Source: JAAZHN01 sp964605575
Lineage (GTDB): Bacteria > Bacillota_I > Bacilli_A > RF39 > UBA660
Assembly: GCA_964605575.1 (NCBI GenBank)
Contig: CAZSDG010000004.1
Location: 1 to 30,649 of the forward strand
Reading direction: 5' to 3'
DNA length: 30,649 bases
The position numbers and the translations under genes were made by a program. Shown here piece by piece: positions 23,000-30,649 of this stretch. Below the pieces are notes generated by a model. The model worked only from the letters and a program-made list of their open reading frames with translations, made no database searches and was not told where the DNA came from. The first letter of the stretch is position 1; every line of letters starts with the position of its first letter.

Positions 23000-23437
23000 A
23001 TGAATGAAAAAATAAAAAAAGATTTAGAAACTTATATGAGAAATCAAGATAAGTTTAGTCTTACAGTAATTAGAATGTTAAGAAGTGCTTTACAATTAGA
23101 AACTATTGCTAAGAAAAGTGAACTTACAGATGATGAAGTAATCGCAGTTATTAAAAAACAAGTTAAAATAAAAAGAGATAGTATTGAAGAATATACAAAG
23201 TATAATAAAATGGATACCGTCGCTGAATTAGAAAAAGAAATAGCTTTGTTAAGCGTTTATTTACCAGAAGAAATGGCTGATGATAAACTAATAAGTATAA
23301 TTGATGAAGTTATTGCAGAAATTAAACCAACAAGCATGAAAGAAATGGGTATCATTATGAAAAAAGTTTCTGAGATTGTTGGTAATCAAGCAGATATGAG
23401 TAAAGTAAGTGCGATTGTTAAACAAAAATTATCGTAA
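23000..23437 (+). CDS. yqeY: GatB/YqeY domain protein
   Basis: The 145-aa product is a full-length YqeY: KKDLETYMRNQDKFSLTVIR, MLRSALQLETIAKK, IKKQVKIKRDSIEEY, EIALLSVYLPEEM and the closing KVSAIVKQKLS. It resembles the tail domain of GatB that touches tRNA in amidotransferases; the free-standing protein has no settled function. AGGTG precedes the ATG, and it is in the operon with rpsU. Confidence 0.94.
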   Translation: MNEKIKKDLETYMRNQDKFSLTVIRMLRSALQLETIAKKSELTDDEVIAVIKKQVKIKRDSIEEYTKYNKMDTVAELEKEIALLSVYLPEEMADDKLISIIDEVIAEIKPTSMKEMGIIMKKVSEIVGNQADMSKVSAIVKQKLS

Positions 23438-23464
23438 AAAATATATCAAAATGATATGTTTTTT
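23438..23464 (+). terminator. Terminator after yqeY
   Basis: A stem of A/T pairs with core ATATC (23443-23447) / GATAT (23453-23457), 5-base loop and T to 23464. Confidence 0.7.
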
Positions 23465-23471
23465 ATTTGCT

Positions 23472-23500
23472 TTGCTTATTTTAATAATTAATAGTAAAAT
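23472..23500 (+). promoter_or_regulatory. Promoter of the vanZ-like to recO gene cluster
   Basis: -35 TTGCTT (23472-23477; the same hexamer as at rny), 17-base spacer, -10 TAAAAT (23495-23500), 25 bases before the ATG. Confidence 0.6.
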
Positions 23501-23524
23501 ATTATTAATGAAAGGTAAGGTAAC

Positions 23525-24142
23525 ATGATTCCAAATAAAGTATATGGAATATTAGGTGAAATATGGCCAATGATTGCAATTTTTGTGATTGTTGTTAGTT
23601 TTGTGCGAATTTTTTCTCTTCACAGTAGTGGTAAAAAAATCGTTTTATATAAAGAAGTAATTATGCTTATTTTTGCCGTTTACCTTCTTTTACTATTTGA
23701 ACTCGTTTCAAATTCTGATTTTCAAAGTATTGGTAATAATTTCCAGCCTTTTAGAGAAATTTTAAGATATAAAGTTTATTCCCCATTATTTTATAGGAAT
23801 GTGGTTGGTAATGTTGTTATGTTCATTCCGTTTGGAATTTTTGTATCGTACTATATATATAAAAGTTCGTTTTTAAAAATTTTTATCTTATCTCTAATTA
23901 CATCATTAACAATTGAATCTGTTCAGTTAAAAATAGGTCGTTCCTTTGATATTGATGATATTATTTTGAATGTTTTGGGTGGCTTAATTGGATTTTTGCT
24001 TTATAAAATTATGTCTAGTATTCGTAGGCGTTTACCAAAATTTTTAAAAAGTGATTTATTATTAAATATTGTAGCAATGATAGTTATGGTTACTTTACTG
24101 GTATTATTTATTAACTATACTGGAATTTGGAGGTTTTTTTAA
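23525..24142 (+). CDS. VanZ-like family membrane protein
   Basis: The 205-aa product has five hydrophobic segments (about 10-27, 40-60, 97-115, 120-165 as two, 178-198) and the VanZ signature NVVGNVVMFIPFGIFVSYY, then ESVQLKIGRSFDIDDIILN and VLGGLIGFLLY. VanZ gives low-level teicoplanin resistance in enterococci; the role of chromosomal VanZ-like proteins is mostly unknown. Its stop overlaps the ybeY start by one base (TAATG), so it leads this housekeeping cluster. Confidence 0.9.
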   Translation: MIPNKVYGILGEIWPMIAIFVIVVSFVRIFSLHSSGKKIVLYKEVIMLIFAVYLLLLFELVSNSDFQSIGNNFQPFREILRYKVYSPLFYRNVVGNVVMFIPFGIFVSYYIYKSSFLKIFILSLITSLTIESVQLKIGRSFDIDDIILNVLGGLIGFLLYKIMSSIRRRLPKFLKSDLLLNIVAMIVMVTLLVLFINYTGIWRFF

Positions 24143-24567
24143 TGTATGCAATTAATGATTTATATGGTTATAAAAACTATGCATTTTTAAACAAATTATT
24201 AGAAAAAGTAATTACTAAACTAAAATTAGAAAATGCTATATTTTCGATAGTATTTATTGATGATGAAAAAATGCAAGAAATAAACAAACAATATCGAAAT
24301 AAAGATGAAACAACAGATGTCTTGTCATTTGCATTTGAAGATAATGAAGATATAAAGTATAATGAGTTTAGGGTTTTAGGTGATATATATATATCGATAC
24401 CTAAGATGCAAGCTCAAGCTTTAGAATATGATAATAGTGAGAAAAGTGAATTAGCTTTTTTAGTCGTTCATGGACTTTTACATTTATTGGGTTATGATCA
24501 TATGACTGACAAAGAAGAAAAAGAGATGTTTAGCTTACAGGAGGCTTTATTAAATGGAGAAATTTAA
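24142..24567 (+). CDS. ybeY: Endoribonuclease YbeY (rRNA maturation factor)
   Basis: YbeY is a zinc metalloenzyme acting in 16S rRNA 3'-end maturation and ribosome quality control. The 141-aa product has the zinc motif HGLLHLLGYDH (HxxxHxxxxxH), with KDETTDVLSFAFE and LGDIYIS before it, at family length. The ATG at 24142 follows GGAGG at 24129; an upstream TTG start would include that site. It overlaps dgkA by 14 bases. The order ybeY-dgkA-cdd-era matches other Bacillota. Confidence 0.96.
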   Translation: MYAINDLYGYKNYAFLNKLLEKVITKLKLENAIFSIVFIDDEKMQEINKQYRNKDETTDVLSFAFEDNEDIKYNEFRVLGDIYISIPKMQAQALEYDNSEKSELAFLVVHGLLHLLGYDHMTDKEEKEMFSLQEALLNGEI

Positions 24568-24973
24568 AAAAAAGCAATTTAAACGGGAAGAAATAAAAAA
24601 ACGTGGATTAAAAAGATTTTTTAATAGTTTTAGTTATTCTTTTGCAGGACTAGTTTATGCATATAAATATGAGCAGAGTGTGTTTATTCATTTTGTTTTA
24701 TCAGTAGCAGCGGTTATTTTAGGCTTGGCTTTAGAGATAAACGCTACAGAATGGTTATTAATCTGTATTTCGATGGGTGTTGTTTTAGTTGTTGAATTGT
24801 TAAATACGGCCATCGAAGCTGTTGTTGATTTGGTTACACTAGATATTAATCCTTTGGCAAAAATAGCTAAAGATACAGGCTCAGCGGCTACGTTTGTGAT
24901 GGGATTGATCGCAGCAATAATTGGCGGAATTATTTTTATACCTAAAATTTTATTATTGTTGGAGGTTTTATGA
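24554..24973 (+). CDS. dgkA: Diacylglycerol/undecaprenol kinase
   Basis: The 139-aa product has three membrane helices (about 50-70, 73-93, 113-135) and the DagK signature EQSVFIHFVLS, then VELLNTAIEAVVDLV and AKDTGSAATFV. In Gram-positives this family mainly phosphorylates undecaprenol for the cell-wall carrier lipid cycle, so the cell likely has a wall or other lipid-linked polymers. The N-terminal 25 residues are strongly basic (KFKKKQFKREEIKKRGLKR). AGGAGG lies 8 bases ahead. The stop TGA overlaps the cdd start. Confidence 0.95.
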   Translation: MEKFKKKQFKREEIKKRGLKRFFNSFSYSFAGLVYAYKYEQSVFIHFVLSVAAVILGLALEINATEWLLICISMGVVLVVELLNTAIEAVVDLVTLDINPLAKIAKDTGSAATFVMGLIAAIIGGIIFIPKILLLLEVL

Positions 24974-25347
24974 AAGAAAAATTAATAAAGTTATTAAACA
25001 ATAGTTATTCTCCATATTCTAACTATCCGGTAAGTTGTATTGTTGTTTGCCACGATGGTTCGGAATTTAGTGGAGTTAATGTTGAAAATGCCAATGGTAC
25101 GAGCATTTGTGCTGAAAGAAATGCAATTCATGCTGCTGTAGCAGCTGGTTATAAGAAAAATAATTTTAGTAAAATTTATTTGATGACTAAAAAATTGACT
25201 GTTCCTTGTTTTGCTTGTAGACAGGTTTTTTCAGAATTTTTTAGTGATCAATTAGAAGTTATTGCTTTAGATATATTAGGTAATGAAAAAAAATATTTAA
25301 TAAAGGATTTATGCCCTTATCCATTTACTGAGGACGATTTGCAATGA
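24970..25347 (+). CDS. cdd: Cytidine deaminase
   Basis: Cdd converts cytidine and deoxycytidine to uridine forms in pyrimidine salvage. The 125-aa product has the zinc motifs CAERNAI (His/Cys-Ala-Glu type) and PCFACRQ, with YSPYSNYPV and NVENANGTSICAE. Length is slightly short, as the N-terminal helix is brief. It starts and ends in ATGA overlaps with dgkA and era, so translation is coupled; GGAGG is 5 bases ahead. Confidence 0.96.
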   Translation: MKEKLIKLLNNSYSPYSNYPVSCIVVCHDGSEFSGVNVENANGTSICAERNAIHAAVAAGYKKNNFSKIYLMTKKLTVPCFACRQVFSEFFSDQLEVIALDILGNEKKYLIKDLCPYPFTEDDLQ

Positions 25348-26225
25348 AAAGTGGTTTTGTTAGTATTATTGGTAGACCTAATGTTGGTAAAAGTACTTTA
25401 ATAAATTCTTTAGTTAATCAAAAAATAGCAATAACATCAGAAAAGGTTCAAACAACTAGAAATATCATTCAAGGCATATATAATGATGAAGAAAGTCAAA
25501 TTGTTTTTATAGATACCCCAGGTATCCATAAACCAATTAATAAACTAGGAAAGTTATTAAATAAAAAGGCCAACAGCAGTATATATGATGTTGACTTAAT
25601 ATTATTTTTAGTTGATGCTGATCAAAATATTGGAACTGGTGATCGCTTTATCATTGAAAGTTTAAAAAACATTAAAGCCCCAGTAATTTTACTACTTAAC
25701 AAAATGGATCTAATTACCAAAGAAATGATTTTATTGAAAATCGATGAATATAAAGACTTGTTTAATTTTGCAGAAATAATTCCAGTTTCAGCTTTAAAAA
25801 AAGAAAATATTGATCATTTACTAAAAATCATAAAAGGATATTTAAAAGATCAAATTAAATATTTTCCTGATGATATGATAACTAGCAGTTCAACCAATTT
25901 TTTAATAAGTGAATTTGTTAGGGAAAAAATCTTAATATGTACGGAAGAAGAAGTTCCACATAGTGTTACTTGTTTGACAACTTATTATGAAGAAAAGGAA
26001 AAAATAATTAATATAAATGTAGATATTATTGTTGATCGTGAGGCTTTGAAAAAAATAATCATTGGCAAAAACGGTTCGAAATTAAAACAAATAGGAGCTT
26101 TAGCAAGAATTGATATTGAAAAAATGTTGGGAAAACAAATATATCTTCAATTATATGTTAAAACAGTTCCTAGATGGCGTGATAAAGAAAGACTATTACG
26201 GGATTTGGGTTTAAAAGATCAGTAG
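25344..26225 (+). CDS. era: GTPase Era
   Basis: Era is an essential GTPase for 30S subunit assembly. The 293-aa product has the P-loop GRPNVGKST (10-18), the G2/G3 region QTTRNIIQG and DTPGIHKP, G4 NKMD, G5 SALKK, and a C-terminal KH domain with IIIGKNGSKLKQIG that binds the 16S 3' end. Length and layout are normal. Its start overlaps the cdd stop. Stop TAG is followed within 9 bases by recO. Confidence 0.97.
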   Translation: MKSGFVSIIGRPNVGKSTLINSLVNQKIAITSEKVQTTRNIIQGIYNDEESQIVFIDTPGIHKPINKLGKLLNKKANSSIYDVDLILFLVDADQNIGTGDRFIIESLKNIKAPVILLLNKMDLITKEMILLKIDEYKDLFNFAEIIPVSALKKENIDHLLKIIKGYLKDQIKYFPDDMITSSSTNFLISEFVREKILICTEEEVPHSVTCLTTYYEEKEKIININVDIIVDREALKKIIIGKNGSKLKQIGALARIDIEKMLGKQIYLQLYVKTVPRWRDKERLLRDLGLKDQ

Positions 26226-26234
26226 GAGGCTAAC

Positions 26235-27087
26235 TTGATAAAAAAGGTTGAAGGTATTGTAATTAGTGAAACTTCTTATGGAGAAACTTCGAAGATAATA
26301 AATATTTTCACTAAAGAATATGGAATAATTGGTGTGATGGCCAAAGGCTCTAAAAGTTTAAAAAGCAAGCTAAGAAATTATGCTTGTTCTTTTACATTTG
26401 GTTACTTTCATCTTTATTATAAAGAAAATAAATTATCAACACTAATTGAGTGTGAATTAATTGATGAATTAAAAACGATTAAAACAGATTTATTATTATT
26501 AAGTTATATGACTTACTTAGTCGAGCTAACGACTCAAATTTACAAACAAAATAGTGATAAAAAAATATATGATTATTTGATTGCTATTTTATTAAAGATA
26601 AATTCGGGATTGGACCCACTTATTTTAACAAATATATTAGAAATAAAACTTCTTGATTATTTAGGAGTTGGTCTAAAGCTAGATGGTTGTGTTAAATGTG
26701 ATAATAATAAAAATATTATTACTATTAATGAAAAAAGTGGGGGATTTATTTGTAAAGATTGTTGGAATAACGAAATAATATACGATGAAAAAACTGTTCA
26801 ACTAATTAGAATGTATTATTTAATAGAAATTGATTCTATTAGTTCATTAAACATTAATGAAGATATAAAAAAGAGTATAAATAATTTTATTAATCACTAC
26901 TATGATCAATATACTGGTCTATATTTATATAGTAAAAAATATCTTGAAAAAATATCTNNNNNNNNNNNNNNNNNNNNNNNNNNNNNNNNNNNNNNNNNNN
27001 NNNNNNNNNNNNNNNNNNNNNNNNNNNNNNNNNNNNNNNNNNNNNNNNNNNNNNNNNAAAAAATATCTTGAAAAAATATCTAAATAA
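26235..27087 (+). CDS. recO: DNA repair protein RecO (interrupted by a 100-N scaffold join)
   Basis: RecO helps load RecA on SSB-coated single strands. It starts at TTG (26235) with AGGAGG 5 bases ahead. Seen are the OB-fold part (VEGIVISETSYGETSKIINI, GVMAKGSKSLKSKLR), the helical part, and a zinc site CVKCDNNKN with ICKDCW. Left of the gap the protein ends SKKYLEKIS; right of it a frame reads KKYLEKISK and stops (27085-27087). The 24 bases on both sides are identical, so the contig ends overlap, and true RecO probably ends at that lysine, about 242 aa. Confidence 0.93.
26958..27057. other. Assembly gap of 100 N at the end of recO
   Basis: Exactly 100 N, the customary mark for a gap of unknown size. 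The 24 bases before (26934-26957) equal the 24 bases after (27058-27081). The simplest reading is one sequence counted twice by a failed contig merge. Confidence 0.92.
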
Positions 27088-27130
27088 TATATTTTATGAT
27101 ATAATAAACATAATAATAGGAGTGAAGATA

Positions 27131-30100
27131 GTGAAAAAAAACGGATTTACTTTAGTTGAGTTAATTACAACAATAATTATTATAGGATTAGTAATAATAA
27201 TCGCAATTCCTGTATACAATAATATGACTGGAAAAACCCAAGAAAAAGCTTATGTTAACAAGATAAAATCTATTGAAGTAGCCGCGGCTAATTATGCAGT
27301 AGATTTTAAAAATGAATTAAAAGTAAGTACAGAAAAAGTTTGTGTTTCGATTAACACTCTAATAAAAGAAAATTTATTGGCTAGTGATGGTAAAAACGAA
27401 CTTTATTTAACGAACCCATATCCTACAGGAAAAGAAAAAGATGAATATTTAACTGGAAGTGTCGTTTTAAAATATGAAAATGAAGAAATAACAACTAAAT
27501 ATGATTTAGAAGGCAATTGCGGAGTTCATGTCAGTAAAAAAACAAACAATGATGATAAATATGAAATTGACATTACTCCACCAACTGGGTCAATGGAAAT
27601 TATTGAAGGTGATTTTACTAATAAAACTACTATTCATCTAAAATTAACCTTACCAGATGCTGATGCAGCTTATTTTTGTCATAAAGATGTAAAAGAAGGC
27701 GAATGCTTAATCTATTATGAATTAAGTAAATATAATCCAAGTAATATATCATATAATTTGGCAAATAATGTAGAAGGTAACCATAATGTTTATCTTTGGT
27801 TAAAAGACAAATATGGTAATGTTTCGGAGCCTTTAGAAGATAATATTTTATATGATAAAACTCCACCGACAGGTACTATAATTATTAATGGTGATGAAAA
27901 AAGTAGATATACAAATAACCCTAAAGTTGACCTAACTTTTACTTATAATGACAAATCTCCAGCTTCAGGAGTTGAATTAATGTGTGTTAGTAATACAAGC
28001 ACGTGCCCAGATGCTGACTGGGAAGCTGTCAAGCCTTCAAAACAATGGTCGTTAACAGATTATGAAGGTGATCAAACAGTAACTGTTTGGTTTAAAGATA
28101 AAGCCAAAAATGTCTCATTGGCATATCCTAAAACAATAATGTTAGATACAGTAAAGCCAACCGATGGGACAATTAATATTAATAATAATCAACCATATAC
28201 AAATAATAAAAAAGTGACATTAACTTTAAGTAGTACTGACGCTACTTCTAAACTAGGTCATATGTGCGTAAGCTTAACTCCTGATTGTCCAAAAACAGAT
28301 TGGGTTAATTATGCTACTACACATACAATTGATCTTCAAGGTGCGGATGGAGAAAAATTTGTTTATGTCAAGTTTCGCGATAATGCCTTAAATGAGTCTA
28401 ATACAATCAATGATACAATAATCCTTGATACAACAAGTCCTGTAGTATCGTTTTCCCCAGCACCTGGGACCTATACAAAACCACAAACGATTAAGGTTAC
28501 GATTACTGAAATTAATTACGATAAAATGAATATTCAAGTAAATAATTCGGTAGGGAAAGTAGATGCTCTATCAAAAGATGGAATTACAACTAAAGAACAC
28601 TCAGTTTATTTAGATCGACATACAAAATGGACTGTTTATGTCAAATCAACAGATTTAGCAGGTAATAGACAATTGACACCTCCTTTAAATACTTATAATT
28701 GGACATCTGCTGAATATATATTAAATCTTGAATATACATTAACATACAATAATAATTCTGGAAGCGGTTGTACAAATAAAAAGATAATTCATAATGAAGC
28801 ATATGGTTCCTTGTGTAGTTCTAAAAGAGCAGGATACGGTTTTACCTCATGGAATACAGCGGCAAATGGTAGTGGGAACACTATTACTGAAACTACAACT
28901 GTAAAAGTTGTTGATAATCAAACAATATATGCCCAATGGAAAATTTGTAGTTCAGGAACATATAACGATGGTACAAGTTCAAGTTGTATACCTTGTCCAA
29001 CTGGTTATACAAGCAATGAAGGTGCTACTGCAATAACAGCATGTTATATGACAGTAGTTGATGGTAAGCATCTTAAAACCGCAAATGATCCAGATGGAAC
29101 AATTTGTCCTGCTAGTACATATAAAAAAGAGCACGTTGTTAATTATGGTCAAACAAGTAGTTGTATTACTTGTGCAAAAGGTGAATTTAGTGCCGCAGGT
29201 TCAAAACAATGTAGTACTTGTCCTGATGGGTATAAAGACGGTGCAGCAACAACTGCTAAAAATCTATGTATAAAATCTGTACCAGCAGCAAATCGAGTTG
29301 CGGAAGCAGGTGGAGAAGCAACAGGTTGTGGAACGGGATATTATAAAGCCAAACATGATGTAAAATATGGTCAAACAAGTACATGTGACCAATGCGATGC
29401 CGGATATAGAGACGGTGCAGCAGTAGGACTAAGATCAGACTGTATAAAATCTGTACCAGCAGCAAATCGAGTTGCGGAAGCAGGTGGAGCGGCAACAAGC
29501 TGTGGCACAGGATATTATAACGCCAAACACGATGTAAAATATGGTCAAACAAGTACATGTGACCAATGTGATGCAGGATATAGAGATGGTGTGGCAGTAG
29601 GACTAAGATCAGACTGTATAAAATCTGTATCAGCAGGTAATAAAGTAGCTTCAGTAGGAGGCTCAGCAACAAGTTGTGGAACAGGATATTATAAAGCCAA
29701 ACATGATGTAAAATATGGTCAAACAAGTTCTTGCGATCTTTGTCCAACGGATTTTACAAGCGATGCAGGATCTGGCGCAATTACAAATTGCTACTTCACA
29801 GTTTCTGCAGGATATTATAAAAATAGTTTAAATACCAAATCACAAGCTGCCTGTGGAAAAGGAACATATAATATTAGCCATAAGGGTTATTATGGAACCA
29901 ATACTTCATGTACGGATTGTGTTTCAGGATATAGAGATGGCGATGGAACAACAGCTCAGACAGAATGTATTATGAATGTTTCGGGTGGCAATCATGTAGC
30001 CGCGCTATATGCAACATCTGCTTCAATTTGTGGCGCAAATACATATAAACCAGCTCATTCAGTTAAATATGGTGCAAAAAGTGATTGTATAGATTGTGGA

Positions 30101-30439
30101 TCTGGTAAAACAAGTCCAGCGGGTTCAACAAGTGCTAGTGCTTGTCAGGCAGCTTGTACAAAATACTGGGAACAAAATGGTGAGCCTACTTATAATTACA
30201 AATCTAGCCATTGTAGTGGTGTTCCAACTTCTTTACCTTCAGTGAATGACTATAACGAGGGTGACACTGTTTCAGTATGTACTAGCTATAAATATTATAT
30301 TTGTAATTCTTGGTATCAAGATCCAAAACCATCCGGCTGTAAAAGCAGATACTATGAATCTTGTTCAAGTTGTGGTGGATTAGCTGATAGTTTAGGTGCG
30401 AGAGCAAAAAAAACACCTTATATATTAAAGTGTCAATAA
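27131..30439 (+). CDS. Giant prepilin-like surface protein with Ig-like, Listeria-Bacteroides and Cys-rich repeats
   Basis: The product (about 1,102 aa) starts at GTG with AGGAGTG ahead and opens MKKNGFTLVELITTIIIIGL, a prepilin signal near-identical to that at 5061. Then come a pilin-like spine (to about 145), three or four Ig-like repeats with TPPTGSMEI, TPPTGTIII, KPTDGTINI and TSPVVSFSP at about 148, 243, 342 and 434, a Flg_new/InlB-B-type repeat (about 535-605: GYGFTSWNTAANGSGNTI, IYAQWK), a long Cys-rich array resembling ephrin-receptor/GCC2-GCC3 modules (about 605-1005; e.g. KYGQTSTCDQCDAGYRDG), and a Cys-rich end domain. No LPXTG. It is probably an adhesin held by its pilin helix or mounted on a pilus; this is inference. 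It lies between recO and the T-box, where other Bacillota go straight to the glycyl-tRNA synthetase gene. Confidence 0.85.
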   Translation: MKKNGFTLVELITTIIIIGLVIIIAIPVYNNMTGKTQEKAYVNKIKSIEVAAANYAVDFKNELKVSTEKVCVSINTLIKENLLASDGKNELYLTNPYPTGKEKDEYLTGSVVLKYENEEITTKYDLEGNCGVHVSKKTNNDDKYEIDITPPTGSMEIIEGDFTNKTTIHLKLTLPDADAAYFCHKDVKEGECLIYYELSKYNPSNISYNLANNVEGNHNVYLWLKDKYGNVSEPLEDNILYDKTPPTGTIIINGDEKSRYTNNPKVDLTFTYNDKSPASGVELMCVSNTSTCPDADWEAVKPSKQWSLTDYEGDQTVTVWFKDKAKNVSLAYPKTIMLDTVKPTDGTININNNQPYTNNKKVTLTLSSTDATSKLGHMCVSLTPDCPKTDWVNYATTHTIDLQGADGEKFVYVKFRDNALNESNTINDTIILDTTSPVVSFSPAPGTYTKPQTIKVTITEINYDKMNIQVNNSVGKVDALSKDGITTKEHSVYLDRHTKWTVYVKSTDLAGNRQLTPPLNTYNWTSAEYILNLEYTLTYNNNSGSGCTNKKIIHNEAYGSLCSSKRAGYGFTSWNTAANGSGNTITETTTVKVVDNQTIYAQWKICSSGTYNDGTSSSCIPCPTGYTSNEGATAITACYMTVVDGKHLKTANDPDGTICPASTYKKEHVVNYGQTSSCITCAKGEFSAAGSKQCSTCPDGYKDGAATTAKNLCIKSVPAANRVAEAGGEATGCGTGYYKAKHDVKYGQTSTCDQCDAGYRDGAAVGLRSDCIKSVPAANRVAEAGGAATSCGTGYYNAKHDVKYGQTSTCDQCDAGYRDGVAVGLRSDCIKSVSAGNKVASVGGSATSCGTGYYKAKHDVKYGQTSSCDLCPTDFTSDAGSGAITNCYFTVSAGYYKNSLNTKSQAACGKGTYNISHKGYYGTNTSCTDCVSGYRDGDGTTAQTECIMNVSGGNHVAALYATSASICGANTYKPAHSVKYGAKSDCIDCGSGKTSPAGSTSASACQAACTKYWEQNGEPTYNYKSSHCSGVPTSLPSVNDYNEGDTVSVCTSYKYYICNSWYQDPKPSGCKSRYYESCSSCGGLADSLGARAKKTPYILKCQ
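29270..29791 (+). repeat. Three tandem 174-base repeats inside the Cys-rich array
   Basis: Copies begin at 29270, 29444 and 29618, each coding 58 residues of the form IKSVPAANRVAEAGG through KYGQTSTCDQCDAGYRDG to SDC. Copies 1 and 2 are nearly identical in DNA; copy 3 diverges in its last third. Weaker related units extend on both sides (about 28945-30150). Confidence 0.88.
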
Positions 30440-30500
30440 TATAATATTTGTGAACTTGATGTTATAATATGCACTGCCAATTTCTTATAAAAAATTATAT

Positions 30501-30529
30501 TTGCTATTTGTTCATTGCTAATATATAAT
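30501..30529 (+). promoter_or_regulatory. Promoter of the T-box transcript
   Basis: -35 TTGCTA (30501-30506), 17-base spacer, -10 TATAAT (30524-30529). A second extended -10 (TGTTATAAT, 30460-30468) lies upstream without a -35 and is less convincing. Confidence 0.65.
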
Positions 30530-30535
30530 AGTTAA

Positions 30536-30649
30536 TAAGAGCAAAGATGAATCTGGCAAATTCGGAGCTGTATAATAATTAAAGAGATTCTTCCAAGAAT
30601 AAGTAAGGTGGAACCGCGAGTAATCGTCCTTACAAATATTTTTGGAAGT
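30536..30649 (+). promoter_or_regulatory. T-box leader (aminoacyl-tRNA-sensing riboswitch), cut by the window end
   Basis: The 14-base T-box core AAGGTGGAACCGCG is at 30605-30618 and is followed by TCGTCCTTA, which pairs with TAAGG to form the antiterminator; the terminator continues past the window. A small hairpin ATTCT/AGAAT just upstream fits stem III. Upstream, GAATC-TGGCA-AATTC-type pairing exposes GGC, a glycine codon, as possible specifier. Gene order era-recO in Bacillota is followed by the glycyl-tRNA synthetase gene, which agrees. The leader is short, so stem I must be reduced; specifier call is tentative. Confidence 0.8.

Noticed and set aside
29256..29747. Long minus-strand ORF (163 codons) opposite the Cys-rich repeats
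   Set aside because: It is a shadow of the tandem repeats, with a His/Leu-rich repetitive translation and no start signals.
1..30649. TGA read as Trp (genetic code 4)
   Set aside because: Trp codons are TGG throughout, and dgkA, cdd and peptide 1 end at TGA in ATGA overlaps at correct family lengths; code 4 would extend them with unrelated residues.
1..30649. CRISPR arrays, insertion sequences, prophage genes, replication origin
   Set aside because: No spaced short repeats, transposase or integrase motifs, DnaA-box cluster or phage structural genes were found; the only repeats are coding tandem repeats, the rpoZ relic and the contig-overlap duplicate.

Overview
The window looks like a chromosomal piece of an uncultured, very AT-rich Bacillota bacterium near the Bacilli/Mollicutes boundary (RF39- or Acholeplasma-like lineages are my guess). 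The grounds are strong A+T bias, Gram-positive gene blocks (recA-rny, ftsY-ylxM-ffh, ybeY-dgkA-cdd-era-recO), RNase Y plus RNase J, AGGAGG ribosome sites, and a T-box leader. TGA is a stop here, not Trp: Trp is written TGG throughout, and cdd, dgkA and a small peptide gene end at TGA inside ATGA overlaps. Superoxide reductase suggests an anaerobe. Two runs of N (10 and 100) mark scaffold joins, so this is probably a draft or metagenome assembly. Both joins can be closed on paper without missing sequence.

Layout. 1-3190: 3' end of recA, rny, and a PHP-domain phosphoesterase gene broken by an in-frame TGA. 3281-4948 (-): RNase J. 5061-8117: a small prepilin-like gene leading an SRP operon (ftsY, ylxM, ffh). 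8210-13239: a GT2 glycosyltransferase, an XRE-type membrane regulator (-), an unknown 290-aa protein, and a DUF2779 nuclease-like protein. 13342-15779: two divergent membrane-anchored extracytoplasmic proteins around a 467-base gap that holds a decayed copy of rpoZ. 15866-17446: intact rpoZ, a slipin, a HEPN-like gene without a good start, and tRNA-Ala (-). 17518-19620 (-): tmk, an unknown 337-aa gene, and desulfoferrodoxin. 19727-22506: a peptide-export locus. 22578-26225: tRNA-Arg, rpsU, yqeY, a VanZ-like gene, ybeY, dgkA, cdd, era. 26235-30439: recO and a giant prepilin-like, Ig-like and cysteine-rich surface protein. 30501-end: a promoter and a T-box leader, probably for glycyl-tRNA synthetase.

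The most interesting block is 19727-22506. A C39-peptidase ABC exporter overlaps a one-helix accessory protein, which is followed at once by two translationally coupled peptides of 48 and 53 aa. Both peptides have 15-residue leaders ending in IRGG, GxxxG motifs in the predicted mature part, and one cysteine near the C-terminus. This has the architecture of a compact two-peptide (class IIb-like) bacteriocin or signal system, without a recognisable immunity gene.

Other points of note are the rpoZ pseudogene with its promoter, RBS and terminator still traceable, the fusion of a type IV prepilin signal to a 1,100-residue adhesin-like protein, a thymidylate kinase whose P-loop lacks its first glycine, and TGA stop codons confined to tight gene junctions.
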